NCBI RefSeq assembly: GCF_001553785.1
Contig: NZ_LOJP01000001.1
Location: 4,760,044 to 4,824,043, forward strand
Reading direction: 5' to 3'
Source: Actinoplanes sp. TFC3
GTDB taxonomy: Bacteria > Actinomycetota > Actinomycetes > Mycobacteriales > Micromonosporaceae
Length of the DNA: 64,000 nucleotides
Shown: positions 35,030-41,923 of the stretch, piece after piece
Position numbering within the stretch: the first letter of the stretch is position 1
Layout: each line of letters begins with the position of its first letter
Program-made: the position numbers and the translations under genes
The notes under the pieces: model-generated
Told to the model about the DNA's origin: nothing
The model's input: only the letters and a program-made list of their open reading frames with translations
Databases searched by the model: none

Positions 35030-35815
35030 ATGCGTTTACGGGGCTTTGCGCCGGGGACACCCTGCTGGGTTGAGCTGGCGAGCGCGGATCCCGCCCGGGC
35101 AGCCGAGTTCTATTCCCGGCTCTTCGGCTGGGAGCCGGCGGGTGACCGATTCAAGCTGGGTGGCCGTGCGGCCGCCGGGCTCACCCGCACCCGGGCCGAC
35201 CGGCCACAGGGGTGGATGACCTACCTCACCGAACACAACCTCGAGGCGTCGATCATGCGCGCCCGCGAGGCCGGCGGCCGCCTGATCGGCGAGCCCGCCG
35301 AGGGTCACGGCGGACGTAGCGCGGTGATCGCCGATCCGGCCGGGGCCACGCTGGGCATCTGGGAGCCCCGCGACTTCACCGGCGCCCAGGTCGGCGGCGA
35401 ACCGGGCACGATGACCTTTCCCGAGCTGCTCACCGATGACGCGGTGGCGGCGGCTCGCTTCTACGGCCAGGCGTTCGGCTGGCTGTTGCGCGACGAGTAC
35501 GGCAGCGACGGCACCCGCGGCGAATGGATCACCACCGCCCACGACGCGATGGCCGGGCTTGCCCCCAGTCGCGGCGGCAGTTGGTGGCGCGCGGCGTTCC
35601 AGGTCGCCGACTGCACCGAGACGCTGGAGGACTGCCGGGCGTACGGCGGCACGGTGATCTCCGGGGTGGCCGAAACGGGCTTTGGAACGTACGCGGAACT
35701 GCTCGATCCCTGGGGTGTTCCCTTCTCGATCGCGGCGCCGGCGAGCGTGCCGATCGAGCTCACCATGCAACTGAACGCCGAGTCAGGCATGGAGTTGACG
35801 TTCGGGGGGTACTGA
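35030..35815 (+). CDS. VOC-family protein, two glyoxalase-like repeats
   Basis: 261 residues from ATG 35030 with AAAGG before it. Two vicinal-oxygen-chelate repeats (about 8-125 and 130-240): each opens WVELASADPARAAEFYSRLFGWE or FPELLTDDAVAAARFYGQAFGW and closes PAGATLGIWEP or PWGVPFSI. Glu or His metal ligands are only partly conserved (ADPAG and DPWG lack the usual His), so it may bind a ligand without catalysis. Similar two-repeat proteins bind antibiotics or act as hydrolases. The 150-base region upstream includes a TCGACA/TGTCGA imperfect stem. Confidence 0.85.
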   Translation: MRLRGFAPGTPCWVELASADPARAAEFYSRLFGWEPAGDRFKLGGRAAAGLTRTRADRPQGWMTYLTEHNLEASIMRAREAGGRLIGEPAEGHGGRSAVIADPAGATLGIWEPRDFTGAQVGGEPGTMTFPELLTDDAVAAARFYGQAFGWLLRDEYGSDGTRGEWITTAHDAMAGLAPSRGGSWWRAAFQVADCTETLEDCRAYGGTVISGVAETGFGTYAELLDPWGVPFSIAAPASVPIELTMQLNAESGMELTFGGY

Positions 35816-35858
35816 TACGCCTGTTCGAATCGGCTTCATGTTGATACGAGGAGGCGCC

Positions 35859-36068
35859 ATGGCGGCGAACGAACAGGCTCCGGCCTCGAACACGATCAAG
35901 GACCCGGCCGACTGGACAACCGGCGACGAGCCGGCCACCGGGGCCCAGGAGTCGTACCTGCACACGCTGGCTTCCGAGGCACACGAGGACGTGCCCGAGG
36001 AGCTGACCAAGGCAGAGGCGTCCCAGATGATCGACGACCTGCAGGGCAAGACCGGCCGCGGCCAGTAG
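35859..36068 (+). CDS. DUF3072 protein
   Basis: 69 residues with the DUF3072 pattern: NTIKDPADWTTGDEPATGAQ, SYLHTLASEA and LTKAEASQMIDDLQ then TGRG. ATG 35859 has a near-perfect GAGGAGG. Cytoplasmic, helical, function unknown. The pattern resembles small SAP-like or stress-linked actinobacterial proteins and is often encoded near general-stress genes. A strong terminator follows at once. Confidence 0.9.
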   Translation: MAANEQAPASNTIKDPADWTTGDEPATGAQESYLHTLASEAHEDVPEELTKAEASQMIDDLQGKTGRGQ

Positions 36069-36079
36069 CAGTTTTCCCA

Positions 36080-36113
36080 GGGGCCCTTCCGCACCAGCGG
36101 AAGGGCCCCTTTT
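36080..36113 (+). terminator. Rho-independent terminator
   Basis: A 13-bp perfect stem (GGGGCCCTTCCGC with its complement) and ACCA loop followed by TTTT, 11 bases after the DUF3072 stop. It isolates the next promoter. Confidence 0.9.
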
Positions 36114-36125
36114 GCTGCCCACCTC

Positions 36126-36172
36126 GTCAACCATGGTTGACATTCCGCCTGTGTCAACTTACGTTGACAGCA
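36126..36172 (+). promoter_or_regulatory. Promoter with two matching palindromic operators
   Basis: The -35 box TTGACA (36137-36142), a 17-base spacer and the -10 box TACGTT (36160-36165) place the start of transcription at about the ATG of the HTH gene (36172), so the mRNA is probably leaderless. Two copies of GTCAAC-N4-GTTGAC lie over it, at 36126-36141 and 36153-36168, 27 bases apart; the first overlaps the -35 box and the second the -10 box. A protein bound to them would block RNA polymerase. The HTH protein encoded next is the obvious candidate for autorepression. Confidence 0.75.
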
Positions 36173-36408
36173 TGACGGAAGCAACCGACCTCGCTGCCGC
36201 CGCCGGCAGCGCTGACCCCCGGGTCGGCCTGCGCGCGGTCGTGGCCCTGCGCCGCCTGCTGGAGGGCCTCGAGCTGCTCCAGGTGGCGAACGCGCGCCGC
36301 AACGGCTGGTCCTGGCAGGAGATCGCGGACGCCCTCGAGGTGACCCGCCAGGGCGTGCACAAAAAACACGCGAACCGCGTCCCGACCACGAACTCCCAGG
36401 GGAACTGA
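36172..36408 (+). CDS. Small helix-turn-helix protein
   Basis: 78 residues. Residues about 15-40 form a helical pair (GLRAVVALRRLLEGLELLQV) and about 45-70 a helix-turn-helix (WSWQEIADALEVTRQGVHKKH), as in small DNA-binding partners of Clp-N proteins. ATG 36172 is the predicted mRNA start. It overlaps none of the next gene but stops just one base before its ATG. Likely an autorepressor that reads the two palindromes upstream; the next gene product may modulate it. Actinobacterial HTH proteins of this kind are not characterised in detail to my knowledge. Confidence 0.85.
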   Translation: MTEATDLAAAAGSADPRVGLRAVVALRRLLEGLELLQVANARRNGWSWQEIADALEVTRQGVHKKHANRVPTTNSQGN

Positions 36409-36409
36409 C

Positions 36410-37012
36410 ATGTTCGAACGATTCACCCACCCCGCCCGCGAGGCGGTCATCCGAGCCCAGTTCCTGGCGCGCGAGCTGAACCAGCGGCCGATCGGCACCG
36501 AGCACCTGCTGCTGGCGCTGCTCGAAGAGCCGGCGTTCACCGCACCGGCGCTGACCGTCACCTTCGACGACGTCCGCGCCGGCATCACCCGCCTCACCGG
36601 TCCCGCGCCGGACGACCCGGACGAGGACACCGACACCGCCGACCGCGAGGCTCTCAAGGCCATCGGCATCGACCTGGACGCGGTACGCCGGGCCATCGAG
36701 CAGAATTTCGGACCGGGCGCGTTGCAGCTCGCCCGCGAGAAACCGGGATCCGGGCCGGGGCCGCTGCGCCGGCTGTTCAGTGGCGGCGGTGGCGGGCACA
36801 TCCCGTTTTCGAAGCGCAACAAGAAGGTGCTGGAGCTGTCGTTGCGCGAGGCGTTGCGGCTCAAGCACAACTACATCGCGCCGGAGCACCTCCTGCTGGG
36901 CATTCTCCGCGAGGGCCAGGGCCTGGCGATGCAGATCCTGGCCGAGCGCAAGGTGAACGTCGAACGGCTGCGCGCGGAGCTGACGCAATCGTTGAATTAC
37001 GAGGCCGCGTAA
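36410..37012 (+). CDS. Orphan Clp N-domain protein, ClpC2-like
   Basis: 200 residues containing two Clp N-repeats: MFERFTHPAREAVIRAQFLA with GTEHLLLALLEE, and VLELSLREALRLKHNYIAPEHLLLGI. A spacer (about 70-130) is acidic then Gly-rich. There is no AAA+ domain, so it cannot unfold protein. The arrangement resembles mycobacterial ClpC2, a ClpC1 N-domain mimic that sequesters ligands such as cyclomarin and thus protects the Clp protease; a role as adaptor, decoy or sensor is inference. The HTH gene precedes it by one base, making a likely regulator/effector pair. Confidence 0.88.
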   Translation: MFERFTHPAREAVIRAQFLARELNQRPIGTEHLLLALLEEPAFTAPALTVTFDDVRAGITRLTGPAPDDPDEDTDTADREALKAIGIDLDAVRRAIEQNFGPGALQLAREKPGSGPGPLRRLFSGGGGGHIPFSKRNKKVLELSLREALRLKHNYIAPEHLLLGILREGQGLAMQILAERKVNVERLRAELTQSLNYEAA

Positions 37013-37051
37013 CCAGCCTACTTTTCCGGCCGGGTGGGTACCGAGGGCGCC

Positions 37052-37474
37052 ATGACGTACCGGGTCGAGTACAACGGCGAGGAACTCGAGGTCGAAACCC
37101 TCGACTCCGCGCTGGACAACGCCAAGCATGCCATCGCCACCGATCTCGGGCAGATCAGCGGCTGGGCCGTGGAGCACGACGAGACAATCAACGACTGGTT
37201 CGTGCAGGGCGTGCTCGACGGCAAGGCTATCGGGCCCACGGCGGTGGTCACCGGCCCCGAGCCCACGCTGACGGCCGAGACGTTCCCCCGGCACGCCCCG
37301 GCGGCGGCCGAGCGGGAGGCGCTGCGCATGACGTTCACCGGGGCGACGCCGTCGGAGGCCTTGCAGATGGCGGCGTCCTGGCTGGCTGGCCGCCCGGAGG
37401 TCCTGGCCGTTGACGACATCGGCTGGCACCCCATGCGCACCGGCTACGAGGTGCGGGTCTACTACCGCGGATGA
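37052..37474 (+). CDS. Hypothetical protein, 140 residues
   Basis: Cytoplasmic, mixed alpha/beta. The first part (YRVEYNGEELEVETLDSALD then AIATDLGQISGWAVE) reads as a small strand-helix unit, and a second unit (GWHPMRTGYEVRVYYR) ends in a strand. No membrane helix and no recognised motif. ATG 37052 follows GAGGG. It lies close behind the Clp-N gene (40 bases) and may belong to the same transcript. Confidence 0.65.
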   Translation: MTYRVEYNGEELEVETLDSALDNAKHAIATDLGQISGWAVEHDETINDWFVQGVLDGKAIGPTAVVTGPEPTLTAETFPRHAPAAAEREALRMTFTGATPSEALQMAASWLAGRPEVLAVDDIGWHPMRTGYEVRVYYRG

Positions 37475-37476
37475 GT

Positions 37477-37482
37477 TATACT
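37477..37482 (+). promoter_or_regulatory. Possible -10 box
   Basis: TATACT starts three bases after the previous stop codon, 29 bases before the HAD gene. No clear -35 box at 17 bases; weak candidate. Confidence 0.3.
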
Positions 37483-37510
37483 CGGTAGGCGAGCATATTG
37501 GGAGGCACCC

Positions 37511-38113
37511 GTGGATCCAGGCGCCATCGAAGCCGTTCTCTTCGACATGGACGGCACCCTCGTCGACTCGGACGCCGCCGTGGAACGCGCCTGGACGGTG
37601 TGGGCAGGCGAGTACGGTGTCGACCCGGCCGCGGTGATGGCGATCGCCCACGGCGCACCGGCCGGCCGCACTGTTCGCCTGATACGCCCCGACCTGGACG
37701 AAGCCGGCGTCACCCGGGCAGCCGAGCGTCAACTGGAATTGCAGTATGACGATCTGACAGACGTCGTCCCTACCAGGTACGCCCACAAGTTGCTGGCTTC
37801 GCTCACACTGCCCTGGGCCGTGGTGACCAGCGCGGATGTCCGGCTGGCCAAGGCGCGCCTGGCCGCGGCGGGCATCGAGGCCCCGGCGCTCGTCACGGTC
37901 GAGGACATCAGCGCAGGCAAGCCGGACCCGGAGGGCTACCTGCGCGGCGCGGAGCTGCTGGGGGTGGCACCGGAGAAGTGCCTGGTCGTGGAGGACGCCG
38001 AGGTGGGCGTGACCGCGGGGCGTGCGGCCGGGGCGATGGTGGCCGCGCTCAAGGGCGTCGACGGCGACCTGCGCATCAAGGACCTCGGAGAGCTGATCCC
38101 ACTGCTGGGCTGA
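37511..38113 (+). CDS. HAD-family phosphatase
   Basis: 200 residues. Motif I FDMDGTLVDSDAAVE, motif II VVTSADVRLAKARL, motif III Lys in AGKPDPEGYLRGA and motif IV VVEDAEVGVTAG place it in the beta-phosphoglucomutase or glycerol-phosphatase-like branch of class I HAD proteins. GTG 37511 has GGGAGG at 37500-37505. Substrate likely a small sugar phosphate; not resolved. The following sequence is decayed genes, so this is the last intact gene before the decay zone. Confidence 0.9.
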   Translation: MDPGAIEAVLFDMDGTLVDSDAAVERAWTVWAGEYGVDPAAVMAIAHGAPAGRTVRLIRPDLDEAGVTRAAERQLELQYDDLTDVVPTRYAHKLLASLTLPWAVVTSADVRLAKARLAAAGIEAPALVTVEDISAGKPDPEGYLRGAELLGVAPEKCLVVEDAEVGVTAGRAAGAMVAALKGVDGDLRIKDLGELIPLLG

Positions 38114-38242
38114 GGGCTGCGGCGAGCGTACATCGACAAATCCCGGGCGTTGCAGACGCACCTGGAGGACGAGCTGCGGGCCGCCACCGGGTTGAGCATT
38201 TCCGACCACCACGTGCTGGTCGTGCTCTCCGAGGCCCCCGGC
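38114..38242 (+). pseudogene. MarR-family regulator fragment
   Basis: Conceptual translation RRAYIDKSRALQTHLEDEL then ATGLSISDHHVLVVLSEAPG matches the N-terminal helices of a MarR regulator. The start codon, wing and dimer end are gone. The frame continues directly into pirin sequence without a stop, so this is one deletion scar. Confidence 0.75.
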
Positions 38243-38245
38243 CCC

Positions 38246-38473
38246 GGCTCCACCCGCACGCCGATCAACCTGGCCCACGTCACCCTGCAGCCAAGCGCCC
38301 AGCTCGACCTGCCGTGGCAGCCGGACTACAAGTGCTGGTCTACGTCATAGCCGGTGGCACACTACGGCCCGTTCGTAATGAACACCCGCGAGGAACCCGA
38401 GCAGGCGTTCGAGGACTTCCAGAAGGGCCGCCTCGGCGTCATCCCGGCCGGGAAGATGCCGCACCCCGACTGA
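38246..38473 (+). pseudogene. Pirin remnant with frameshift and internal deletion
   Basis: Three reading frames hold pirin pieces. TPINLAHVTLQPSAQLDLPWQ, in the MarR frame, is the early cupin part. Around 38330 one base shifts the frame so that VLVYVIAGG continues it. Near 38355 a further jump leads to [15 protein letters not shown] and [16 protein letters not shown], the C-terminal end, closed by TGA at 38471. Roughly half the gene, including most of the cupin barrel, is missing. It cannot make a pirin. Confidence 0.8.
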
Positions 38474-38501
38474 CCGCTGCCGAGTTATCCACAGGGGCTG
38501 G

Positions 38502-39029
38502 ATGCGCGTCCGGCACCGGCTGAGCAGGCTCTCGCCCGTGAAGAGGAATGAGCAGCTTGTTGAGGTCGGATTCGATCTGCCCCGGGTCAGCGAACAGTGG
38601 CCGCCCGGCAATCGGGAATGTCTGTGGGCGCAGTGGGTGACGGCGGATGCGGTGCGCTTGCGCAACGTGCCGAGCTTGGCTTACGGCGTCGCCTGGGGAG
38701 ACCTGTTCCGGGTGCATCGAGCCGAGACCGGTGATCTGCTGGCCGGCAAGCGGCTGCACTGGTCGGGGCACTGCACGATCCGGGTGTTCGTCAACCAGGA
38801 CGGCCCGCTGAACGGCTCGCTGCAACGGGTCTCGGAGATGTTCGCGCCGCTGGGTGTGGCCGGTGAAGGCTCGCCGCAGTGGGGCCTGCTTGCCTTCGAT
38901 GTGCCACCGGAGGTCGACGTGGTGCCGGTCCAGCGGCTCTTGAAGGACGGGGTACGCGAGGACTGGTGGGACTACGAGGAAGCCTGCGTCGGCGCCGCGT
39001 GGATAGCGGCCGATGAGGCCGAGGCGTAA
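38502..39029 (+). CDS. DUF4265 protein
   Basis: 175 residues. The motif FDLPRVSEQWPPGNRECLWAQ, then LRNVPSLAYGVAWGDLFRV, is the DUF4265 signature (aromatic WPP region, then a GD turn). ATG 38502 has AGGGGCTGG before it; GTG 38538 is a shorter option near the conserved start. The C-terminal half is mixed alpha/beta and ends in an acidic helix. Cytoplasmic, function unknown. Some DUF4265 genes occur with contractile or effector loci, but nothing of that sort is seen here. Confidence 0.8.
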   Translation: MRVRHRLSRLSPVKRNEQLVEVGFDLPRVSEQWPPGNRECLWAQWVTADAVRLRNVPSLAYGVAWGDLFRVHRAETGDLLAGKRLHWSGHCTIRVFVNQDGPLNGSLQRVSEMFAPLGVAGEGSPQWGLLAFDVPPEVDVVPVQRLLKDGVREDWWDYEEACVGAAWIAADEAEA

Positions 39030-39057
39030 GCGAGCGGCGGCGGGGTACGCGCTGAGC

Positions 39058-39267
39058 ATGAGTACAAGCGCGCACCCCGGCGCCGGCGAACCGGACTTCA
39101 CCCCCGGCGCCGGTGCCAGCACCGACCAGCAGGTGACCGGCACCTCGGAGACCGGCACGTTCACCACGGACGAGGCGCCGACCGCGGACACCCCGGCCGA
39201 CGGCAGCACCAACGCCGGTATCAACCAGACCCGAGCGAACCGCCCGGACCCCGAACCCCAGAGCTGA
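39058..39267 (+). CDS. Disordered Thr/Ala-rich protein, 69 residues
   Basis: Low-complexity, acidic and without hydrophobic core (GAGASTDQQVTGTSETGTF is typical). No signal peptide, no helix. It begins ATG 39058. Many actinomycetes carry short proteins of this sort; the role is unknown. It could be a non-functional frame, but codon choice looks coding. Confidence 0.45.
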   Translation: MSTSAHPGAGEPDFTPGAGASTDQQVTGTSETGTFTTDEAPTADTPADGSTNAGINQTRANRPDPEPQS

Positions 39268-39274
39268 CCCCACC

Positions 39275-39658
39275 GTGCTGACGAACAACAGCAGCAAGCC
39301 GCGCCGGCCGGACGTCACGGTGGCCGAGATCATCGGTGGCCCGGCGGCGCTCAAGCTGGATCTGCACAGCTACGACGCCCGGTAGGCCCAGGACTACCGG
39401 GAGCACCGGCGCCGGATCCTTGCGGCACTGGCGACCCTGGACATCGAGGTCGAGCACATTGGCTCCACCTCGACGCCCTGCTGGCCGCCGGATACGAGCT
39501 GCGCGTTCGTGAAACCAAACGCGATCGACCGCGCGCTGTACGAGGACGTCAAATGGTCCCTGATCAGCCGGGGCTGGGATGACATGAACGACTACGCGAG
39601 CGCCAAGACCGACGTCGTTTCCGCGATCAAGGCTCGGGCCCGGGCGGCTCAATTTTGA
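39275..39658 (+). pseudogene. GrpB-family (UPF0157) pseudogene
   Basis: One frame from GTG 39275 to TGA 39656 holds LKLDLHSYDAR, then an in-frame TAG (39383), then RILAALATLDIEVEHIGSTSTP, the GrpB signature. The next part lacks the catalytic-core region between the GST motif and the later helix; a piece of it (LLAAGYELRVRE) appears in another frame. The end WDDMNDYASAKTDVVSAIKARARAA is the intact GrpB tail. Stop codon plus deletion mean it is dead. Confidence 0.75.
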
Positions 39659-39983
39659 CGCCCTCCACGTCATACAGCTCGATTTCGTGGTCGACGCCGA
39701 GGGAACCCAGGGTTTCCGCCAGCCGGTTGACGCTGGCCGGCTCCACCACTCCGGCGAATTTCGCCATCCCGCCGGAGTTCCAGAGGTTCAGCCGGCACCA
39801 CGAACACTCGACCTCATACTCGTCCTCCGCCGACCATCGGGCCGACCATCCCAGGCGCACGAACGCGTGGGCAAGCGGTTGTGGGTCGGCGACGTTGTGC
39901 AGGAAGCCGTAGACGTTGTTGTCCAGCGCGGCCAGCTCGCCAGTCAAGCGTGGGCCGGGCGTACCTCCCGATGTTATTGCCAT
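39627..39983 (-). CDS. Hypothetical protein, 118 residues
   Basis: ATG 39983. Mixed alpha/beta with VECSWCRLNLW, which could be a small metal-binding or disulfide site, and an acidic end (HEIELYDVEGVKIEPPGPE). No family recognised. The tail overlaps the GrpB pseudogene by 32 bases in convergent direction. It is divergent from the TetR gene. Confidence 0.55.
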   Translation of the reverse strand: MAITSGGTPGPRLTGELAALDNNVYGFLHNVADPQPLAHAFVRLGWSARWSAEDEYEVECSWCRLNLWNSGGMAKFAGVVEPASVNRLAETLGSLGVDHEIELYDVEGVKIEPPGPEP

Positions 39984-40028
39984 GGCTCGTACCCCTTCCA
40001 TTGCCTGATGCCCCACGCCGCTTGAGCG

Positions 40029-40036
40029 TATTGACC
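40029..40036. promoter_or_regulatory. TATTGACC motif before tetR
   Basis: The octamer TATTGACC lies 15 bases before the tetR start; the same octamer occurs twice before the SDR gene downstream. Confidence 0.4.
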
Positions 40037-40051
40037 CTCTAGCCTGGGGGT

Positions 40052-40636
40052 ATGGCACGCCCCCGCAAGTTCGTCGAACGCGACGTCGTCAGCAGCGCCG
40101 GCGAGGTTTTCGCCGTCAACGGGCTGGCCGCTACGACGCTGGACGATCTGGTGCAGGCGACCGGGCTTGGCAAGCAAAGCCTGTACAACGCGTTCGGCGG
40201 CAAGCGGGAGCTGTTCCTGCGGGCGCTCTCGGAGGACCGCGAGGAGGCGGCGCGGGCCGTCTCGGAAGCCCTTGAACATGGCGACGCCTCCCCGGTCGAG
40301 CGGATCCGCGGGCACATGCTGCGCATGGCGATCGAGTTCAGCCGCAGCGACAGCCGGGTTTCGCTCACCACGCGCGCCCTCGTCGAATCGACCGGCGAGT
40401 CCGATCAGCTCGCAACGGTCACCAAGGCCGGCATCGAACAGCTCGCCGGGATCTACGGGCACTGCCTGGCGCTGGCGCACGCGAACGGCGACCTGCCCGC
40501 CGACACGAACGTGCCGTCGCTGGCCATGTACTTCGTCGCCATCACCCGGGGCATGGAGCTGCTCGGCCGCTCCGGTGTCGACCGTGGCGCCCTCACCGCG
40601 GTCGCCCTCGACGCACTCCGCGTCTTCCGTACATAG
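40052..40636 (+). CDS. TetR/AcrR-family regulator
   Basis: 194 residues. The N-terminal HTH (VVSSAGEVFAVNGLAATTLD then LVQATGLGKQSLYNAFGGKREL) is the TetR type; the rest is a helical ligand domain. It begins ATG with GGGGG before it. The next gene in the same direction is an SDR enzyme with matching TATTGACC boxes in its promoter, so the protein probably represses itself and the SDR gene until a ligand appears, perhaps the enzyme substrate. Ligand unknown. Confidence 0.93.
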   Translation: MARPRKFVERDVVSSAGEVFAVNGLAATTLDDLVQATGLGKQSLYNAFGGKRELFLRALSEDREEAARAVSEALEHGDASPVERIRGHMLRMAIEFSRSDSRVSLTTRALVESTGESDQLATVTKAGIEQLAGIYGHCLALAHANGDLPADTNVPSLAMYFVAITRGMELLGRSGVDRGALTAVALDALRVFRT

Positions 40637-40673
40637 CCGCCTCCCAGGTGCCCCGCGTCACAACGCTGCCCTA

Positions 40674-40717
40674 GTTATTGACCACACGGTCCAAAACTTG
40701 TGTTATTGACCAGGTCG
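40674..40717 (+). promoter_or_regulatory. Promoter and repeated TetR-type operator
   Basis: TTGACC (40678-40683), 17-base spacer, TGTTAT (40701-40706). The 11-mer GTTATTGACCA occurs at 40674-40684 and again at 40702-40712. The second copy also forms the inverted repeat TTGAC-N6-GTCAA. Likely operator of the upstream TetR protein. Confidence 0.55.
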
Positions 40718-40741
40718 TCAACAACTAGCGTAGGAGTAGCC

Positions 40742-41476
40742 GTGGGAGTGCTGGAAAACAAGGTCGCGGTAATTACCGGGGCTAACGCGGGCATCGGACT
40801 GGCAATTGCCCGGGCCTACCACGCCGAGGGTGCTCGGGTCTTCGTCACCGGCCGTCGCCAGGCCCAGCTCGACGAGGTCGAGGCCGAGCTCGGGCCACAG
40901 GTGACCGGCGTCCGTACCGATGTGGGCCGGTTGGAGGATCTCGACGGCCTGTACGCGACGGTGGCCGAGCAGGCGGGCCGGATCGACGTCCTGGTTGCCA
41001 ACGCCGGGATCGGGATCGCCGCCCCGCTGGGTGAGATCACCGAGGAGCAGTTCGACGCCATGTTCACCACCAACGTCAAGGGCTCACTGTTCACCGTGCA
41101 GAAGGCGCTGCCGCTGCTTTCCCCCGGAGCGTCGATCATCCTCACCGGATCGACGGCCGCCACGCGCCCGCAGCCGTTCCTCCCCGTGTACGGGGCAACC
41201 AAGGCCGCGACCCGGAATCTGGTCCGCGGGTTCGCCCATGGCGCCAAGGCCGGGCGGTACCGCATCAACATGATCTCGCCCGGCGGAACCCGTACGCAGG
41301 GCCTGATCGACCTGGTCCCGCCGGAAGAACTCGCCGCCGCAGCCGCCACGATCCCCGTGGGCCGGCTGGCCGAACCGGAGGAAATTGCCGCGGCAGCCGT
41401 CTTCCTCGCGTCGGACGCATCCAGCTACGTCAACGGCGCCGACCTCGCGGTCGACGGTGGTTTCGCCCAGATCTGA
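40742..41476 (+). CDS. Short-chain dehydrogenase/reductase
   Basis: 244 residues from GTG 40742 with AGGAG six bases away. Cofactor motif TGANAGIGLAIARAYHAEG, NAGIG strand-4 motif, catalytic Ser in LTGSTAATRP, Tyr and Lys in VYGATKAATRN, and an end (YVNGADLAVDGGF) typical of classical SDR enzymes. Controlled by the TetR protein encoded directly upstream, which suggests a xenobiotic or metabolite reductase. Substrate unknown. Confidence 0.93.
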   Translation: MGVLENKVAVITGANAGIGLAIARAYHAEGARVFVTGRRQAQLDEVEAELGPQVTGVRTDVGRLEDLDGLYATVAEQAGRIDVLVANAGIGIAAPLGEITEEQFDAMFTTNVKGSLFTVQKALPLLSPGASIILTGSTAATRPQPFLPVYGATKAATRNLVRGFAHGAKAGRYRINMISPGGTRTQGLIDLVPPEELAAAAATIPVGRLAEPEEIAAAAVFLASDASSYVNGADLAVDGGFAQI

Positions 41477-41923
41477 CCACCGCCGGCGCCATCCTCCCGG
41501 CCGATGGTGCCCGCGTGCTGCGCGGAGTCCGCGCGGGAGGCAATGCGCCGCATGGACCGCTGATGCAGGGTTGAGGCATGACGGCCAAGGGGCGGCGATC
41601 CGGACGGCAGGCGCTCCTGGCGTGACCGACACGTCCGATTGCGCCGAGGTCAGGGCGGTGCCGTACCGCGGTCCTCGGCCGCGTGGCGGAAGCTGTCCCA
41701 TAGGCCAGTTCTGTCCCATAGGCCAGGCACCCAATGGACACCGTATCGCCGCTGCAAGTCCAGGAGCTCTCAGTCGTTGCCGGTGATACCGCGGCGCCGC
41801 AACGACACGGCATGGAAAATCGCTCTTCGCCGGCACTGGTCGCGTAATCGTTGGGTGAGTCTCCAAACCGGCCAGCCCAACCGTCCCCCGCAAGAGATCC
41901 ACCCGCGGCCTGACGCAATGGAT
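41477..41923. other. Non-coding gap with a tandem repeat
   Basis: About 450 bases between the SDR gene and the leftward response regulator. No reading frame looks like protein. A 15-base sequence repeats twice around 41700. G+C is slightly lower near 41800. Decayed sequence is possible, but I recognise no ancestor. Confidence 0.4.
41694..41726. repeat. 15-base tandem direct repeat
   Basis: TGTCCCATAGGCCAG at 41694-41708 and 41712-41726, separated by TTC (period 18). Confidence 0.85.

Noticed and set aside
41477-41923. Transposase remnant
   Set aside because: No translated frame on either strand shows a transposase motif, and terminal inverted repeats are not seen.
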